Source: Acidobacteriota bacterium
GTDB lineage: Bacteria > Acidobacteriota > Terriglobia > Terriglobales > Acidobacteriaceae
Direction: 5' to 3'
Assembly (NCBI GenBank): GCA_021813745.1
Contig: JAKAJO010000136.1
Coordinates: 53,192 to 117,191 of the forward strand
DNA length: 64,000 nt
Shown here: in pieces, positions 16,403-23,745 of the stretch
Layout: every line of letters begins with the position of its first letter
Position numbering within the stretch: position 1 is the first letter of the stretch
Notes under the pieces: model-generated
Told to the model about the DNA's origin: nothing
What the model saw: only the letters and a program-made list of their open reading frames with translations
Databases searched by the model: none
Program-made: the position numbers and the translations under genes

Positions 16403-16969
16403 TTATGCCCTAAGTCCACGTTGTGCAACCAAAAATTCGGCAGCTCGCCCAAGTGCTCCCCATCCTGAGCGATCGGGGCTGGGGTCGTTCCGCAATTTGA
16501 TCAGCTCATCTTTCAGTTGTTCACGATAATTCCTGATGATCAGGTCGATCCGTGCGGTGAGCGTCAGAGGGACTCTCTGACGCAGTTTGATGGCGTGCGG
16601 AATGCAAAAAACGGCCTCCATCCGCAGCCATTTCACAACATCCGGCTTTCCAAGCAGGGTTACCAGCTCACGCATCCGACGTTCTTCCTCGTCGATCAAT
16701 TTGCGGCACACATCGCAGTCGGGCCGTTGGTCCGCCATGGTCTCATTTTCGTTGACCAGAGCCAGAAAGACTTCGGCCGCCATTTGTGCATCTTGCACCG
16801 CCGCAACACCCCAGGCGTGAAAATTGCAAAGGCGGTGAATGTCCTTGGCCGAATCTCCCTGCAGGTGAATTGCTTGAAAGTCCTTCAAGAAGCGGCAAAG
16901 CGGGCATCCCGGCTCATGCAGTAGCTCCTCGATTGACTGATGAAGTGCGATTTGCCTGTGCGCCCTCAC
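16403..16969 (-). CDS. DUF6062-like protein with two predicted zinc sites
   Basis: A 188-residue soluble helical protein has four regularly spaced half-sites: CPLC (22-25), CNFH (48-51), CDVC (85-88) and CIPH (122-125), predicting two zinc sites in a duplicated CxxC...CxxH arrangement. This resembles the DUF6062 pattern. I chose GTG 16969 because it overlaps the crcB stop as GTGA and has GGAGGT six bases upstream; longer in-frame starts lie inside crcB. Coupling to crcB and to the DUF190 genes suggests a role in fluoride sensing or channel assembly, but none is established. Confidence 0.7.
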   Translation of the reverse strand: MRAHRQIALHQSIEELLHEPGCPLCRFLKDFQAIHLQGDSAKDIHRLCNFHAWGVAAVQDAQMAAEVFLALVNENETMADQRPDCDVCRKLIDEEERRMRELVTLLGKPDVVKWLRMEAVFCIPHAIKLRQRVPLTLTARIDLIIRNYREQLKDELIKLRNDPSPDRSGWGALGRAAEFLVAQRGLRA

Positions 16970-17343
16970 GAGATCACCTCCGCGAGAACAGCCCCTCCCC
17001 AAGCAGCTACAAGCCCTAAGATCAGACTTGCAATTGCATAAACAGCGGCTAGAGAGAAGGCCCCTGTTCTAAGAGACGAAAGCGTCTCCCATTCATACGT
17101 TGAAAAAGTGCTGTAAGCGCCAACGAATCCGGTTGGAATCAGAAAGCGCCACGCCGGATTCAACTCGGCGCGCTTGCCAAGATAAGTCAATGAAAACCCG
17201 ATAATGATGCAGGCGCTGATATTGATCACAAAAGTCCCATAGGGGAACCTCGTGCCCAATTTATCGGCAACTACAGAGCCAACCCAATACCTGGCAATCG
17301 CTCCCAGCGAACCTCCTACCGCGATATAGAAGTATTTCTGCAA
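16966..17343 (-). CDS. crcB: CrcB/Fluc fluoride ion channel
   Basis: This 125-residue, four-helix membrane protein is of the CrcB (Fluc) family, which forms dual-topology dimers that let fluoride leave the cell. Diagnostic stretches are GGSLGAIARYWVG near the N-terminus, YGTFVINISACIIIGF around 38-53 (polar-track Asn) and GAYSTFSTYEWET around 74-86 with the phenylalanine-box region. Length is typical. The start is TTG 17343, supported by AAGGAG eight bases upstream; the dynamin-like gene stops 20 bases before. It is the functional anchor for reading the locus as fluoride resistance. A single crcB gene implies a dual-topology homodimer. Confidence 0.93.
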   Translation of the reverse strand: MQKYFYIAVGGSLGAIARYWVGSVVADKLGTRFPYGTFVINISACIIIGFSLTYLGKRAELNPAWRFLIPTGFVGAYSTFSTYEWETLSSLRTGAFSLAAVYAIASLILGLVAAWGGAVLAEVIS

Positions 17344-17363
17344 AAGTCTGTCTCCTTAATTCA

Positions 17364-19454
17364 TCACGCTTTCTTTGCTTCCGTATGCTCCTCCGAATTC
17401 CATCTGAGGATCCGAGCCAGATCCCGGGCTAACTCCGGCGAGGATTCGCTCCCTCCAGATTGCCCGTGCACGCGGTTGAGCTGTGCACGATAGGCATCCG
17501 CATACGAGTTGACAAATGCGACCATCTTTCGGCTCGTTTGCTCGCCCCACAGGTCGAGCGCACGCTTGTACTGGTGAAGCTCTTCCTTCAGCAGAGGACC
17601 AAGATGCTCCTGCAAATTGCTCCGCACCAATGCGCGAACTACGGTCTTTCCCATCCAGCTCCAGCGAGCGGCGCCAATTTTCAAGGGCACGACTCCCATC
17701 TCAAAGCGCGGAACCTCCCGCAGCAGCAATTCTGCATCCTCGGATGAAGGCACATCGGAACGCGACATCTCCCTCGCAACTTCCTTCAACGTCTCAACTG
17801 CCCTGATGAGGCTGCTTCGCGCTTTGGCGATCGCATCGTCCACCCGCCGCTGCACCATGTCGTGAATCCATTCGGAGATCTCAAATGGCGTGAAGTGCCT
17901 CCTTTTACCTGCACAAATCCGCACCGCGATCATCTCCGCGAGTTCCGCCACGATACTCTCGGGTCGCTCTCCCAGCTCAAGAAATGCTCGATCGAGCATG
18001 CTTCGCTGTTCGCCGATGTCTCCATTGAGGTGGCGAAGGCGAACTTCTATCTCGTGATCATCAAGTGTGCGAGCTGCTTCTCTTCCGCGTTTCTCGCGGT
18101 CGAGCGATGTTTCAAGAGCTGCCATCACCGAATCACGGAGTGCCCCGATCTTTCTGGCAACCGAGGCTTCCCGCAGACCGCGAGCCTGCTCAAACCGGGG
18201 ATACAACTCCCGCTCGAAGAACTGATCGAGTAGCGGAGAGTATCTTGGCAAAGAGCTCACGGGATGGATCTCAGTGCTGATTCCAAGTTCTCGTTTCATC
18301 TGAGCCCGGATATACTCGATGACTCGGTGAAGATCACCTTCCTGCAAGAGGTCAGCTTTGCTCAGTAGAACAATCGACGGAATGCCCCCTTCGTAGAGCA
18401 AACGGAGAGTCCCAATGTCTTCTTCATTCAGAGACACAGCGGCATCGATCAGCAGCACGGCAAGATCACACGCCGGCAGATAAGCCAGTGTCTCTTGAGC
18501 ACCGCGCCGCGCCAGTGAGCCAAGACCCGGCGTATCGACCAGAAGAATGCCTTTCTTTAGACGCGGTGATGGAACCTCAGCCAGAGCACGCACCACGCTG
18601 CGGGTATTTCCCGGATTCCCCTGCTCGGTGATCAGCTGCGAGAACTCCTCAAGCGAGACCTCCTCCACGTGCCCGTTGGCAAAAGTCACCTCTGCCCGAA
18701 GCGCGCTTCCATACCGCAGTTTCGTTGGCACGGCTGTAATTGGATTGACTCCAACCGGCAGGACATTCGTATCCAGAAGCGCATTCAGGAGCGATGATTT
18801 ACCGCTACTCACGCGACCAAAGAATGCGACTTCGAGATTGCTGTCTTCCAGACGATGGGCGAGAGATGCAATGCGTGAACGGAACTCGACCAATCCATGC
18901 CGTGTGACGATCTCTTCAAGCTCGCGCAATAGACCCACGTCATGTCCCGTTTGCTCCAGCTCGGCCAGACGAGACTGCAGGTTGGTCCCAAATTCCTGAC
19001 GAATATACTGCTCCATACTCTGGAGCACAGAACGAAGTTCGTAAACAACTCCGGTCAGCTCGTCGACAGCATCGGTTGGGACCTTTCCCGAACCGCGCAT
19101 GTAACTCGGCTTTAGTTCTTCGACGGCTATGTCAATGAAAGCTAGATGAGTCAGCACGGACCGCGTCGCTGGAATTTCCGGCGGCTCGGGCTTCATCTGT
19201 TGCCAGGCAAGTGTACGGAGAAGCTGTTCGCGAAGACGGCGAATATGATCTTCCAGCACACGCGACTGAGCGGGTGTTATGTCGATGATATGGCGCTGAA
19301 ACGGAGACGGTGAGGTCGTCTCGTGGAGAACCTGCTCGATCTCCGTGAGCAGTTTGTCGATGTACGAGCAGGTGACATACAGACGCCGCTGCTGAGCCTC
19401 ATTAAGCTCGCCTCGGGACCGAGTCTCCTCACTCTCCGGTTTAATTTCGGGCAT
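17364..19454 (-). CDS. Dynamin-like GTPase directly under a fluoride riboswitch
   Basis: This 696-residue bacterial dynamin-like protein has an N-terminal helical region (1-200), then a GTPase domain with G1 GRVSSGKSS (213-221), G3 DTPGLG (307-312) and a G4-type SKAD (365-368) in place of NKxD, followed by a long helical stalk. The ATG at 19454 is immediately preceded by GAGGAGTC, the strand sequestered by the riboswitch, so translation of this gene is the direct output of that switch. It heads the crcB cistrons. A dynamin expressed on fluoride suggests membrane protection or channel organisation, which is inference. Confidence 0.85.
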   Translation of the reverse strand: MPEIKPESEETRSRGELNEAQQRRLYVTCSYIDKLLTEIEQVLHETTSPSPFQRHIIDITPAQSRVLEDHIRRLREQLLRTLAWQQMKPEPPEIPATRSVLTHLAFIDIAVEELKPSYMRGSGKVPTDAVDELTGVVYELRSVLQSMEQYIRQEFGTNLQSRLAELEQTGHDVGLLRELEEIVTRHGLVEFRSRIASLAHRLEDSNLEVAFFGRVSSGKSSLLNALLDTNVLPVGVNPITAVPTKLRYGSALRAEVTFANGHVEEVSLEEFSQLITEQGNPGNTRSVVRALAEVPSPRLKKGILLVDTPGLGSLARRGAQETLAYLPACDLAVLLIDAAVSLNEEDIGTLRLLYEGGIPSIVLLSKADLLQEGDLHRVIEYIRAQMKRELGISTEIHPVSSLPRYSPLLDQFFERELYPRFEQARGLREASVARKIGALRDSVMAALETSLDREKRGREAARTLDDHEIEVRLRHLNGDIGEQRSMLDRAFLELGERPESIVAELAEMIAVRICAGKRRHFTPFEISEWIHDMVQRRVDDAIAKARSSLIRAVETLKEVAREMSRSDVPSSEDAELLLREVPRFEMGVVPLKIGAARWSWMGKTVVRALVRSNLQEHLGPLLKEELHQYKRALDLWGEQTSRKMVAFVNSYADAYRAQLNRVHGQSGGSESSPELARDLARILRWNSEEHTEAKKA

Positions 19455-19525
19455 GACTCCTCCAAGTAGTTACGCTTCGAGGAGTCATTTGCCCAGTTGA
19501 GCGGTTCCGGTGGACTCCAACACCG
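19455..19525 (-). promoter_or_regulatory. Intercistronic fluoride riboswitch between eno and dynamin-like gene
   Basis: On the minus strand the RNA reads CGGTGTTGGAGTCCACCG (P1 plus loop), GAACC, a short hairpin GCTC-AACT-GGGC, then AAATGACTCCTC. Loop GGAGTC pairs with GACTCC. In the alternative fold GACTCCTC (forward 19479-19486) pairs over 8 bp with GAGGAGTC (forward 19455-19462), hiding the Shine-Dalgarno that abuts the ATG at 19454. It begins about 12 bases after the eno stop, leaving no room for its own promoter except inside eno, so it probably acts within a polycistronic mRNA. Confidence 0.88.
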
Positions 19526-19536
19526 CGTGCGAATCG

Positions 19537-20841
19537 TTACGCTTTCACTGCTTTCTTCCAGCGTTCATACATGCTGGCACCTGCATAGCGTGCCTTGGAT
19601 CCCAGTTCGCGCTCGATTTCCAGCAGTCGGTTATATTTCGCAATGCGCTCTCCACGGCACGCGGAGCCGGTCTTGATCTGCCCCATGCCGGCGGCGACGG
19701 CGAGGTCTGCAATGCTGGTATCGTCTGTCTCCCCCGAGCGGTGTGAAATCACAGCGCCATAACCGTTATCCCGCGCCATCTGGATACAATCGAGGGTTTC
19801 TGTGACAGTACCGATCTGATTGAGTTTGATCAGAATCGCGTTGGCGATCCCGTCCTTGATGCCCTGGCTGAAGATCGCCGGATTGGTCACGAAATTATCA
19901 TCTCCAACCAACTGGATCTGGCCCCCCAGTTCCTTCGTGATCGCCTGCCACCCGTCGTGGTCGTCCTCCGCGATTCCGTCTTCGAGCGACCAGATTTCCG
20001 GATATTTCTTCAGCCAACTCTTCCAGAGTGCGATGATCTCGGTTGGAGTCTTCCTGCTCTTATCCGACTTGGCAAATACGTATGCACCGTCATCGAAGAA
20101 TTCACTGGCCGCCGGATCGATCATGATAACAATGTCCTTGCCCGGCTTGTAGCCCGCTTTCTGAATGGCTTCGAGAATCAGTTCAATCGGCTCCTCGTTG
20201 GATTTCAGCTGTGGAGCGAATCCGCCTTCGTCGCCCACTGAAGTGCCGTAGCCTTTCTTGCTCAGCACAGCCTTCAATGCATGAAACGTCTCAGCGGCAG
20301 AACGTAAACCTTCGCTGAAGGACGGAGCACCCACCGGCGAAATCATGAATTCCTGAAAATCCACGTTGCTGTCAGCGTGCTTGCCACCATTCAGCACATT
20401 TAGGCCGGGAGTAGGCAGAAGATTGGCAGGCTTCTCCACCAGTGCTGCGTAGAGAGGCAGCCCGCGATCCTTCGCAGACACATGGGCCACTGCGAGTGAG
20501 ACACCCAGAATGGCGTTGGCTCCAAGTCGACCCTTGTTCGGTGTGCCGTCAAGCTCACAGAGTCGCTTGTCGAGGCCCTTTTGGTCGTTGGCATCAAAGC
20601 CGCGGACGGCACTCTGAATCTCTCCCTCCACGTAACCCTTCGCTTTCAGCACTCCCTTGCCTCCGTAACGCGACTTGTCGCCATCGCGAAGCTCAACCGC
20701 TTCACGCTTGCCCGTCGAGGCCCCGGAGGGGACTTTTGCAGTGGCTGTAACGCCGTTCGCCAACGTTGCAGTAACTGCCAGTGTGGGGTTTCCGCGCGAG
20801 TCCAGAATTTCTAGGGCTTCGAGTTTTGCAATTTCAGACAT
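19537..20841 (-). CDS. eno: Enolase, fluoride-locus copy
   Basis: This 434-residue phosphopyruvate hydratase interconverts 2-phosphoglycerate and phosphoenolpyruvate. Catalytic and Mg-binding elements are all visible: NGGKHADSN, VGDEGGFAP, IMIDPAASEF, SLEDGIAEDD, GDDNFVTN, LIKLNQIG, SHRSGETDD and QIKTG. Several stretches depart from the usual bacterial enolase, such as PTPGLNVLNGG in place of the PVPMMNVINGG type and GSACRGERIAKYN near the C-terminus. Enolase is classically inhibited by fluoride with Mg and phosphate, and enolase genes are known fluoride-riboswitch targets, so this may be an extra or fluoride-tolerant copy; that is inference. AAGGCGG precedes the ATG. Confidence 0.93.
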   Translation of the reverse strand: MSEIAKLEALEILDSRGNPTLAVTATLANGVTATAKVPSGASTGKREAVELRDGDKSRYGGKGVLKAKGYVEGEIQSAVRGFDANDQKGLDKRLCELDGTPNKGRLGANAILGVSLAVAHVSAKDRGLPLYAALVEKPANLLPTPGLNVLNGGKHADSNVDFQEFMISPVGAPSFSEGLRSAAETFHALKAVLSKKGYGTSVGDEGGFAPQLKSNEEPIELILEAIQKAGYKPGKDIVIMIDPAASEFFDDGAYVFAKSDKSRKTPTEIIALWKSWLKKYPEIWSLEDGIAEDDHDGWQAITKELGGQIQLVGDDNFVTNPAIFSQGIKDGIANAILIKLNQIGTVTETLDCIQMARDNGYGAVISHRSGETDDTSIADLAVAAGMGQIKTGSACRGERIAKYNRLLEIERELGSKARYAGASMYERWKKAVKA

Positions 20842-21218
20842 AATGATTCCGCCTTCTCGGCCAAATGGCCGTCAGTTGTAAAAGCAGTGAAAACTTCGAT
20901 CCAACGATGAGAAAGAACATGACACAATCTGCGCCTGCAATCGCGCGGATGCAAAGCGACTCGATTTCGTCTGATTCTCGAATGCGCAGCGTTTAGGATG
21001 GCGCGCACAGTCGAGATCGGGAGTCTGATGACACTGGGAGGGTGCGAAACGTCCTTCTTCTGAAAGTCAAATCTCGCAAGCTTCACACCGATGATCGGAT
21101 CGGCAGACAGCGCGATGGCAATCGCAGGCCTCTTAAGGCGTGGCTCGATCCAGAGCGCTGGAACAATCGCGGCCAGCGCCAATCCCGTTGACAAATCTGC
21201 GGCGGTCCATGAGTTCAT
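20811..21218 (-). CDS. Doubtful ORF between riboswitch and eno
   Basis: A 135-codon frame starts at ATG 21218 with GGAG nine bases upstream. Its first 50 residues contain a plausible membrane helix (STGLALAAIVPALWIEP), but the remainder is Arg/Cys-rich, runs across the eno start and looks like shadow sequence. A short membrane peptide that lost its frame is possible. No family is recognised. Confidence 0.25.
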   Translation of the reverse strand: MNSWTAADLSTGLALAAIVPALWIEPRLKRPAIAIALSADPIIGVKLARFDFQKKDVSHPPSVIRLPISTVRAILNAAHSRIRRNRVALHPRDCRRRLCHVLSHRWIEVFTAFTTDGHLAEKAESLCLKLQNSKP

Positions 21219-21264
21219 GGATCCAAGCTCCTTCAGGTCTGTTCAGGGATTGCTGTCGGCGCAT
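21133..21264 (-). CDS. Putative 43-residue leader ORF gated by the eno riboswitch
   Basis: The ATG at 21264 sits two bases after GGGGAG, the strand the riboswitch can sequester, exactly as for the dynamin-like gene. The frame (MRRQQSLNRPEGAWIHELMD...) runs 43 codons to a TAA at 21133-21135 and has no recognised homology. It has the same codon count as the leader at 1978-2109 but no sequence similarity to it. It may be a regulatory leader for eno or a relic gene. Confidence 0.35.
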   Translation of the reverse strand: MRRQQSLNRPEGAWIHELMDRRRFVNGIGAGRDCSSALDRATP

Positions 21265-21348
21265 GACTCCCCGACAGTATTCCCTGCCAGGAGTCATCAT
21301 CTGTCCGGCCAATTGGAGGACAGCTGTTATAGGTGAACTCCGTCACCT
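21265..21348 (-). promoter_or_regulatory. Fluoride riboswitch (crcB motif) ahead of eno
   Basis: On the minus strand AGGTGACGGAGTTCACCT forms P1 and its loop, TATAAC follows, then a long hairpin (CTGTCC...GGACAG) and ATGATGACTCCT. Loop GGAGTT pairs with GACTCC (one wobble) in the pseudoknot. GACTCCTGGCAG can alternatively pair with CTGTCGGGGAGTC, enclosing the GGGGAG in front of the ATG at 21264. The match to the crcB-motif consensus is strong, apart from ACGG in place of ATGG. Confidence 0.87.
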
Positions 21349-21362
21349 CATCACTTAGAGAA

Positions 21363-21391
21363 AGCGTAGAATCTTATCCCATTAAAGTCAA
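21363..21391 (-). promoter_or_regulatory. Probable promoter of the eno-crcB operon
   Basis: On the minus strand TTGACT (forward 21386-21391) is followed after 17 bases by TACGCT (forward 21363-21368). The -10 is weak, but the placement about 15 bases before the riboswitch matches the other two promoters of the locus. Confidence 0.4.
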
Positions 21392-21431
21392 GTGACCGCA
21401 GACACATAGGTGAACCGCCTTCGCTCACTGA

Positions 21432-21902
21432 TCACAGAATTGTTGCATGGCTTGCTTTGATGCATCGCTCCACAATCTCAACGAAAGAGCACGTCTGGAC
21501 CAGAAGTTCCACGCCTTCTGTTTCGGTCGCAATGGCGGCACATCTCGAATCAAAATCGCTCCGTTTTCGACGGCAAAGCTGCGATACCCGGTTCGATGAA
21601 CGGTTGACCTCCCAAGCGCAATTTTTACTGCATCGAAGGTAAGCCGGTAGAATCCGGCGACCCTGATTATGCGGTACGCGACCTCTCGTCTTGCGGATCA
21701 AGTCGCGTAACTCTGGAAAGACCGGCGATTCCACAGTGGATTTGCAAGAGGTGCGCCGTCTGTCCCGGCGACGCTGAAGCAAACCAGCTTCAATGACGAA
21801 TTCGAGCTCACGCTGGAGGCTCGAAGGCGGGAACCCCAGGTGCTCAACCATTTCGACAAGCAACCGCCAGTGTTTCGGCTGCAGCAGGGTAGCCGAGAGC
21901 AC
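21432..21902 (-). pseudogene. Fragment of a winged-helix regulator at the island edge
   Basis: The first 75 codons resemble the winged-helix part of ArsR-like regulators often fused to a nucleotidyltransferase: LGFPPSSLQRELEFVIEAGLLQRRRD followed by ESPVFPELRDLIRKT, where intact proteins continue into the nucleotidyltransferase domain. After the KT the frame turns into unrelated Arg/Cys-rich sequence, and another frame becomes open to about 21430, so a frameshift or truncation is likely. The start region also lacks the usual helix 1 and a Shine-Dalgarno. The rest of 21392-22091 holds no gene I can support. This marks the right border of the lower-GC fluoride region. Confidence 0.4.
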
Positions 21903-22091
21903 TCACGCCCGGGTAGCGTAAAAAGACGCGCCGCCTGAAGCAGATGTTGAGAAAGTTGTGTGATCTTGAAAGATTTGGGGAGGCAAAAAACACTGAATTT
22001 CACGCCCGAGCCCCTGGACGATAGCACGACATGATGCGAGAAACGGCTGGGATCGGCCAAAGTCTGAGTCTCACAAAAAATCACTTGCCCT

Positions 22092-22116
22092 GCCAAAGGC
22101 TTAAGAGCGCTTTGGC
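22092..22116 (-). terminator. Hairpin after the DUF507 pair
   Basis: GCCAAAG and CTTTGGC (7 bp, 11-base loop) lie directly after the DUF507 stop at 22118. On the minus strand a run of six T follows only about 11 bases later, so it is a weak or processed terminator. Confidence 0.5.
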
Positions 22117-22117
22117 A

Positions 22118-22393
22118 TCAGATACCCAGCTTCTTGACCTCATCGTTGTAATACTTGCGGTAGAGAATCTCCCACTCCTGCGAGCCTTCCAGAATGATCT
22201 TCCGCTGCGAGGCGATCTTCTGGCGTGCCGCAGCGTCGATCTTGGACTCTTCGGTCAGCAACTCTTCCAGTGCCTTGCGCGCCTCCTGGCGAATTGTATT
22301 GCGATCCTCCAGAAAGCCCACTTCGTCAATCTCGGCCAGCGTATCCGCTACCGTGTGAGCCAGCTTATTCACCTTGTCGCGACTGATTCTCAT
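22118..22393 (-). CDS. DUF507 family protein (second copy)
   Basis: This 91-residue, charged, all-helical protein of the DUF507 family (MRISRDKVNKLAHTVADTL; EILYRKYYNDEVKKLGI) is of unknown function. The ATG overlaps the stop of the upstream paralogue by four bases (ATGA), so the two are translationally coupled. The codon bias is strongly GC-rich, unlike the fluoride region to its left. Confidence 0.85.
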   Translation of the reverse strand: MRISRDKVNKLAHTVADTLAEIDEVGFLEDRNTIRQEARKALEELLTEESKIDAAARQKIASQRKIILEGSQEWEILYRKYYNDEVKKLGI

Positions 22394-22668
22394 AGCACCG
22401 CCTTGTACTTGCGTGCCAGCTCGGTCTTCACCTTCTTGAACATTTCAGCGTATTGCGCACCGGTCTTGCGCATCTCTTCGGAGTACGCCTCCAGGATCAC
22501 GCGCACCTCTTCGTTGATGCGGTCTTCAAGAGACAACTCGTCGATCAACCCCTCAGTCACCTTCGACTCAGTCCCCTTCAAGTCGCTTGTGGTGATCATC
22601 TTGGCGTCGATCAGATGCTTGACCGTGCGGCGGGCAAGGTATCCGATATACTCGCGGGAAAATATCAT
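22390..22668 (-). CDS. DUF507 family protein (first copy)
   Basis: This 92-residue DUF507 paralogue (MIFSREYIGYLARRTVKHL; LARKYKAVL) pairs with the next gene. The two share length, helical periodicity and the SR(E/D) start, and their overlap suggests a heterodimer. No catalytic residues are evident. It is a conserved small gene pair of unknown role. Confidence 0.85.
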   Translation of the reverse strand: MIFSREYIGYLARRTVKHLIDAKMITTSDLKGTESKVTEGLIDELSLEDRINEEVRVILEAYSEEMRKTGAQYAEMFKKVKTELARKYKAVL

Positions 22669-22760
22669 GGGCTAAAACATGAGAATACTGCATGGGCCGC
22701 CCACCTGTACACCTCTTCGATGCAGATGCCATCGCAGCTTCCTGTCACGCCGCTTGCACC

Positions 22761-23183
22761 CTAATGCCGCAGCAATGCCGGCGTCACTGCACCCTCCCTC
22801 GGCCACAGCGGAACCTTATCGGCGGCCAGCCGCAGCAGCCGGTATCCAGACGCTTCCGGTTCCAATGCATCCACCTCCGTACTCAACCATGTCGCACCGT
22901 TGGCTCGGTGCTCATTGAACCAAACCGGCACCTCGACCGCGCATTGCACGACCCGTCCGCTCTGCTCGCCCGCTGACGTCGCACCGTGCTCATTGCCGTT
23001 GCCGGAATTGACTCCCAATGCCGGAAGAATCCTGGCCCGGCAAAGAAACTCCGCTCCAGTCGGTAAATCGACCGGTAGACTCACCTGCCACGCCACCTTG
23101 ACCATGGCATCCCTTTGCGCACGCAGGCTGGGACTCGTCATTCCGAGCATCCCCGCCACCAGAAGGAACTCCCATCTGCGCAT
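22761..23183 (-). CDS. Secreted hypothetical protein
   Basis: A 140-residue protein starts at ATG 23183 (MRRWEFLLVAGMLGMTSPSL), where a Sec signal peptide ends near LRAQ. The mature part (VAWQVSLPVDLPTGAEFLCRA) looks beta-rich, with no recognised domain and two cysteines that could form a disulphide. The longer frame to 23222 lacks a signal-like start, so I prefer the internal ATG. Confidence 0.55.
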   Translation of the reverse strand: MRRWEFLLVAGMLGMTSPSLRAQRDAMVKVAWQVSLPVDLPTGAEFLCRARILPALGVNSGNGNEHGATSAGEQSGRVVQCAVEVPVWFNEHRANGATWLSTEVDALEPEASGYRLLRLAADKVPLWPREGAVTPALLRH

Positions 23184-23286
23184 AGTGGCCCTCCCCACCG
23201 CTCCTATCGGCAGAGGGCCCATCGCAATTCACTCCAAATCGGAGGATTCCCTACTCGCGCTTGGTACAAAGGTCATCGCGCCCGGC

Positions 23287-23637
23287 CTATCCCCGATGCG
23301 GACAACTCTCCGCGTTCAGGCAGCCTTCGGCCACGCGAAGACGCTCCACCGGCCGCCCGCACACCAGGTGCTCCCGCACAATTTCCACTGCATCTTCCGG
23401 CCGCACGTTCCCGTACCACACCGCATCCGGATACACCACCATCACCGGCCCATGCTCGCACTGGTCCAGACAGCCAGACTTGTTGATCCTTACCGTCCTG
23501 CCCAACCCTGCGCCTTTGACTTCTTGCTGCAGCGCCGCATGCAGATCGCTCTTTCCATCGGCGGTGCAGGAAACACGCGGTGCCCCTTCCGGCCGCGCAT
23601 TATGGCAAACAAAAACATGTCTTTCGAATGCTGGCAA
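23287..23637 (-). CDS. Thioredoxin-like [2Fe-2S] ferredoxin
   Basis: This 116-residue protein carries the four cysteines of a thioredoxin-fold [2Fe-2S] ferredoxin: Cys11 (FVCHN), Cys24 (VSC), Cys56 and Cys60 (SGCLDQC), followed by GPVMVVYPDAVWYGNV. Such proteins resemble the NuoE-type or Shethna-like ferredoxins and transfer electrons to unknown partners. The start is TTG 23637 with GAGGAG seven bases upstream. It is monocistronic and divergent from the acidic protein gene at 23746. Confidence 0.78.
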   Translation of the reverse strand: MPAFERHVFVCHNARPEGAPRVSCTADGKSDLHAALQQEVKGAGLGRTVRINKSGCLDQCEHGPVMVVYPDAVWYGNVRPEDAVEIVREHLVCGRPVERLRVAEGCLNAESCPHRG

Positions 23638-23745
23638 AAGAATCTCCTCTTGAAATCCAACCTCTCTTCAGACTAATCTCTTCCCCGCCGTCGCATCGTT
23701 TCCACAACCGGGGCCGCCCGCATCTGAGAAAATGATGGTTTGGAT

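Noticed and set aside
20811..21218. A solid 135-residue gene between riboswitch and eno
   Set aside because: Only the first 50 residues look protein-like, it overlaps the eno start, and it competes with the leader frame; kept at low confidence.
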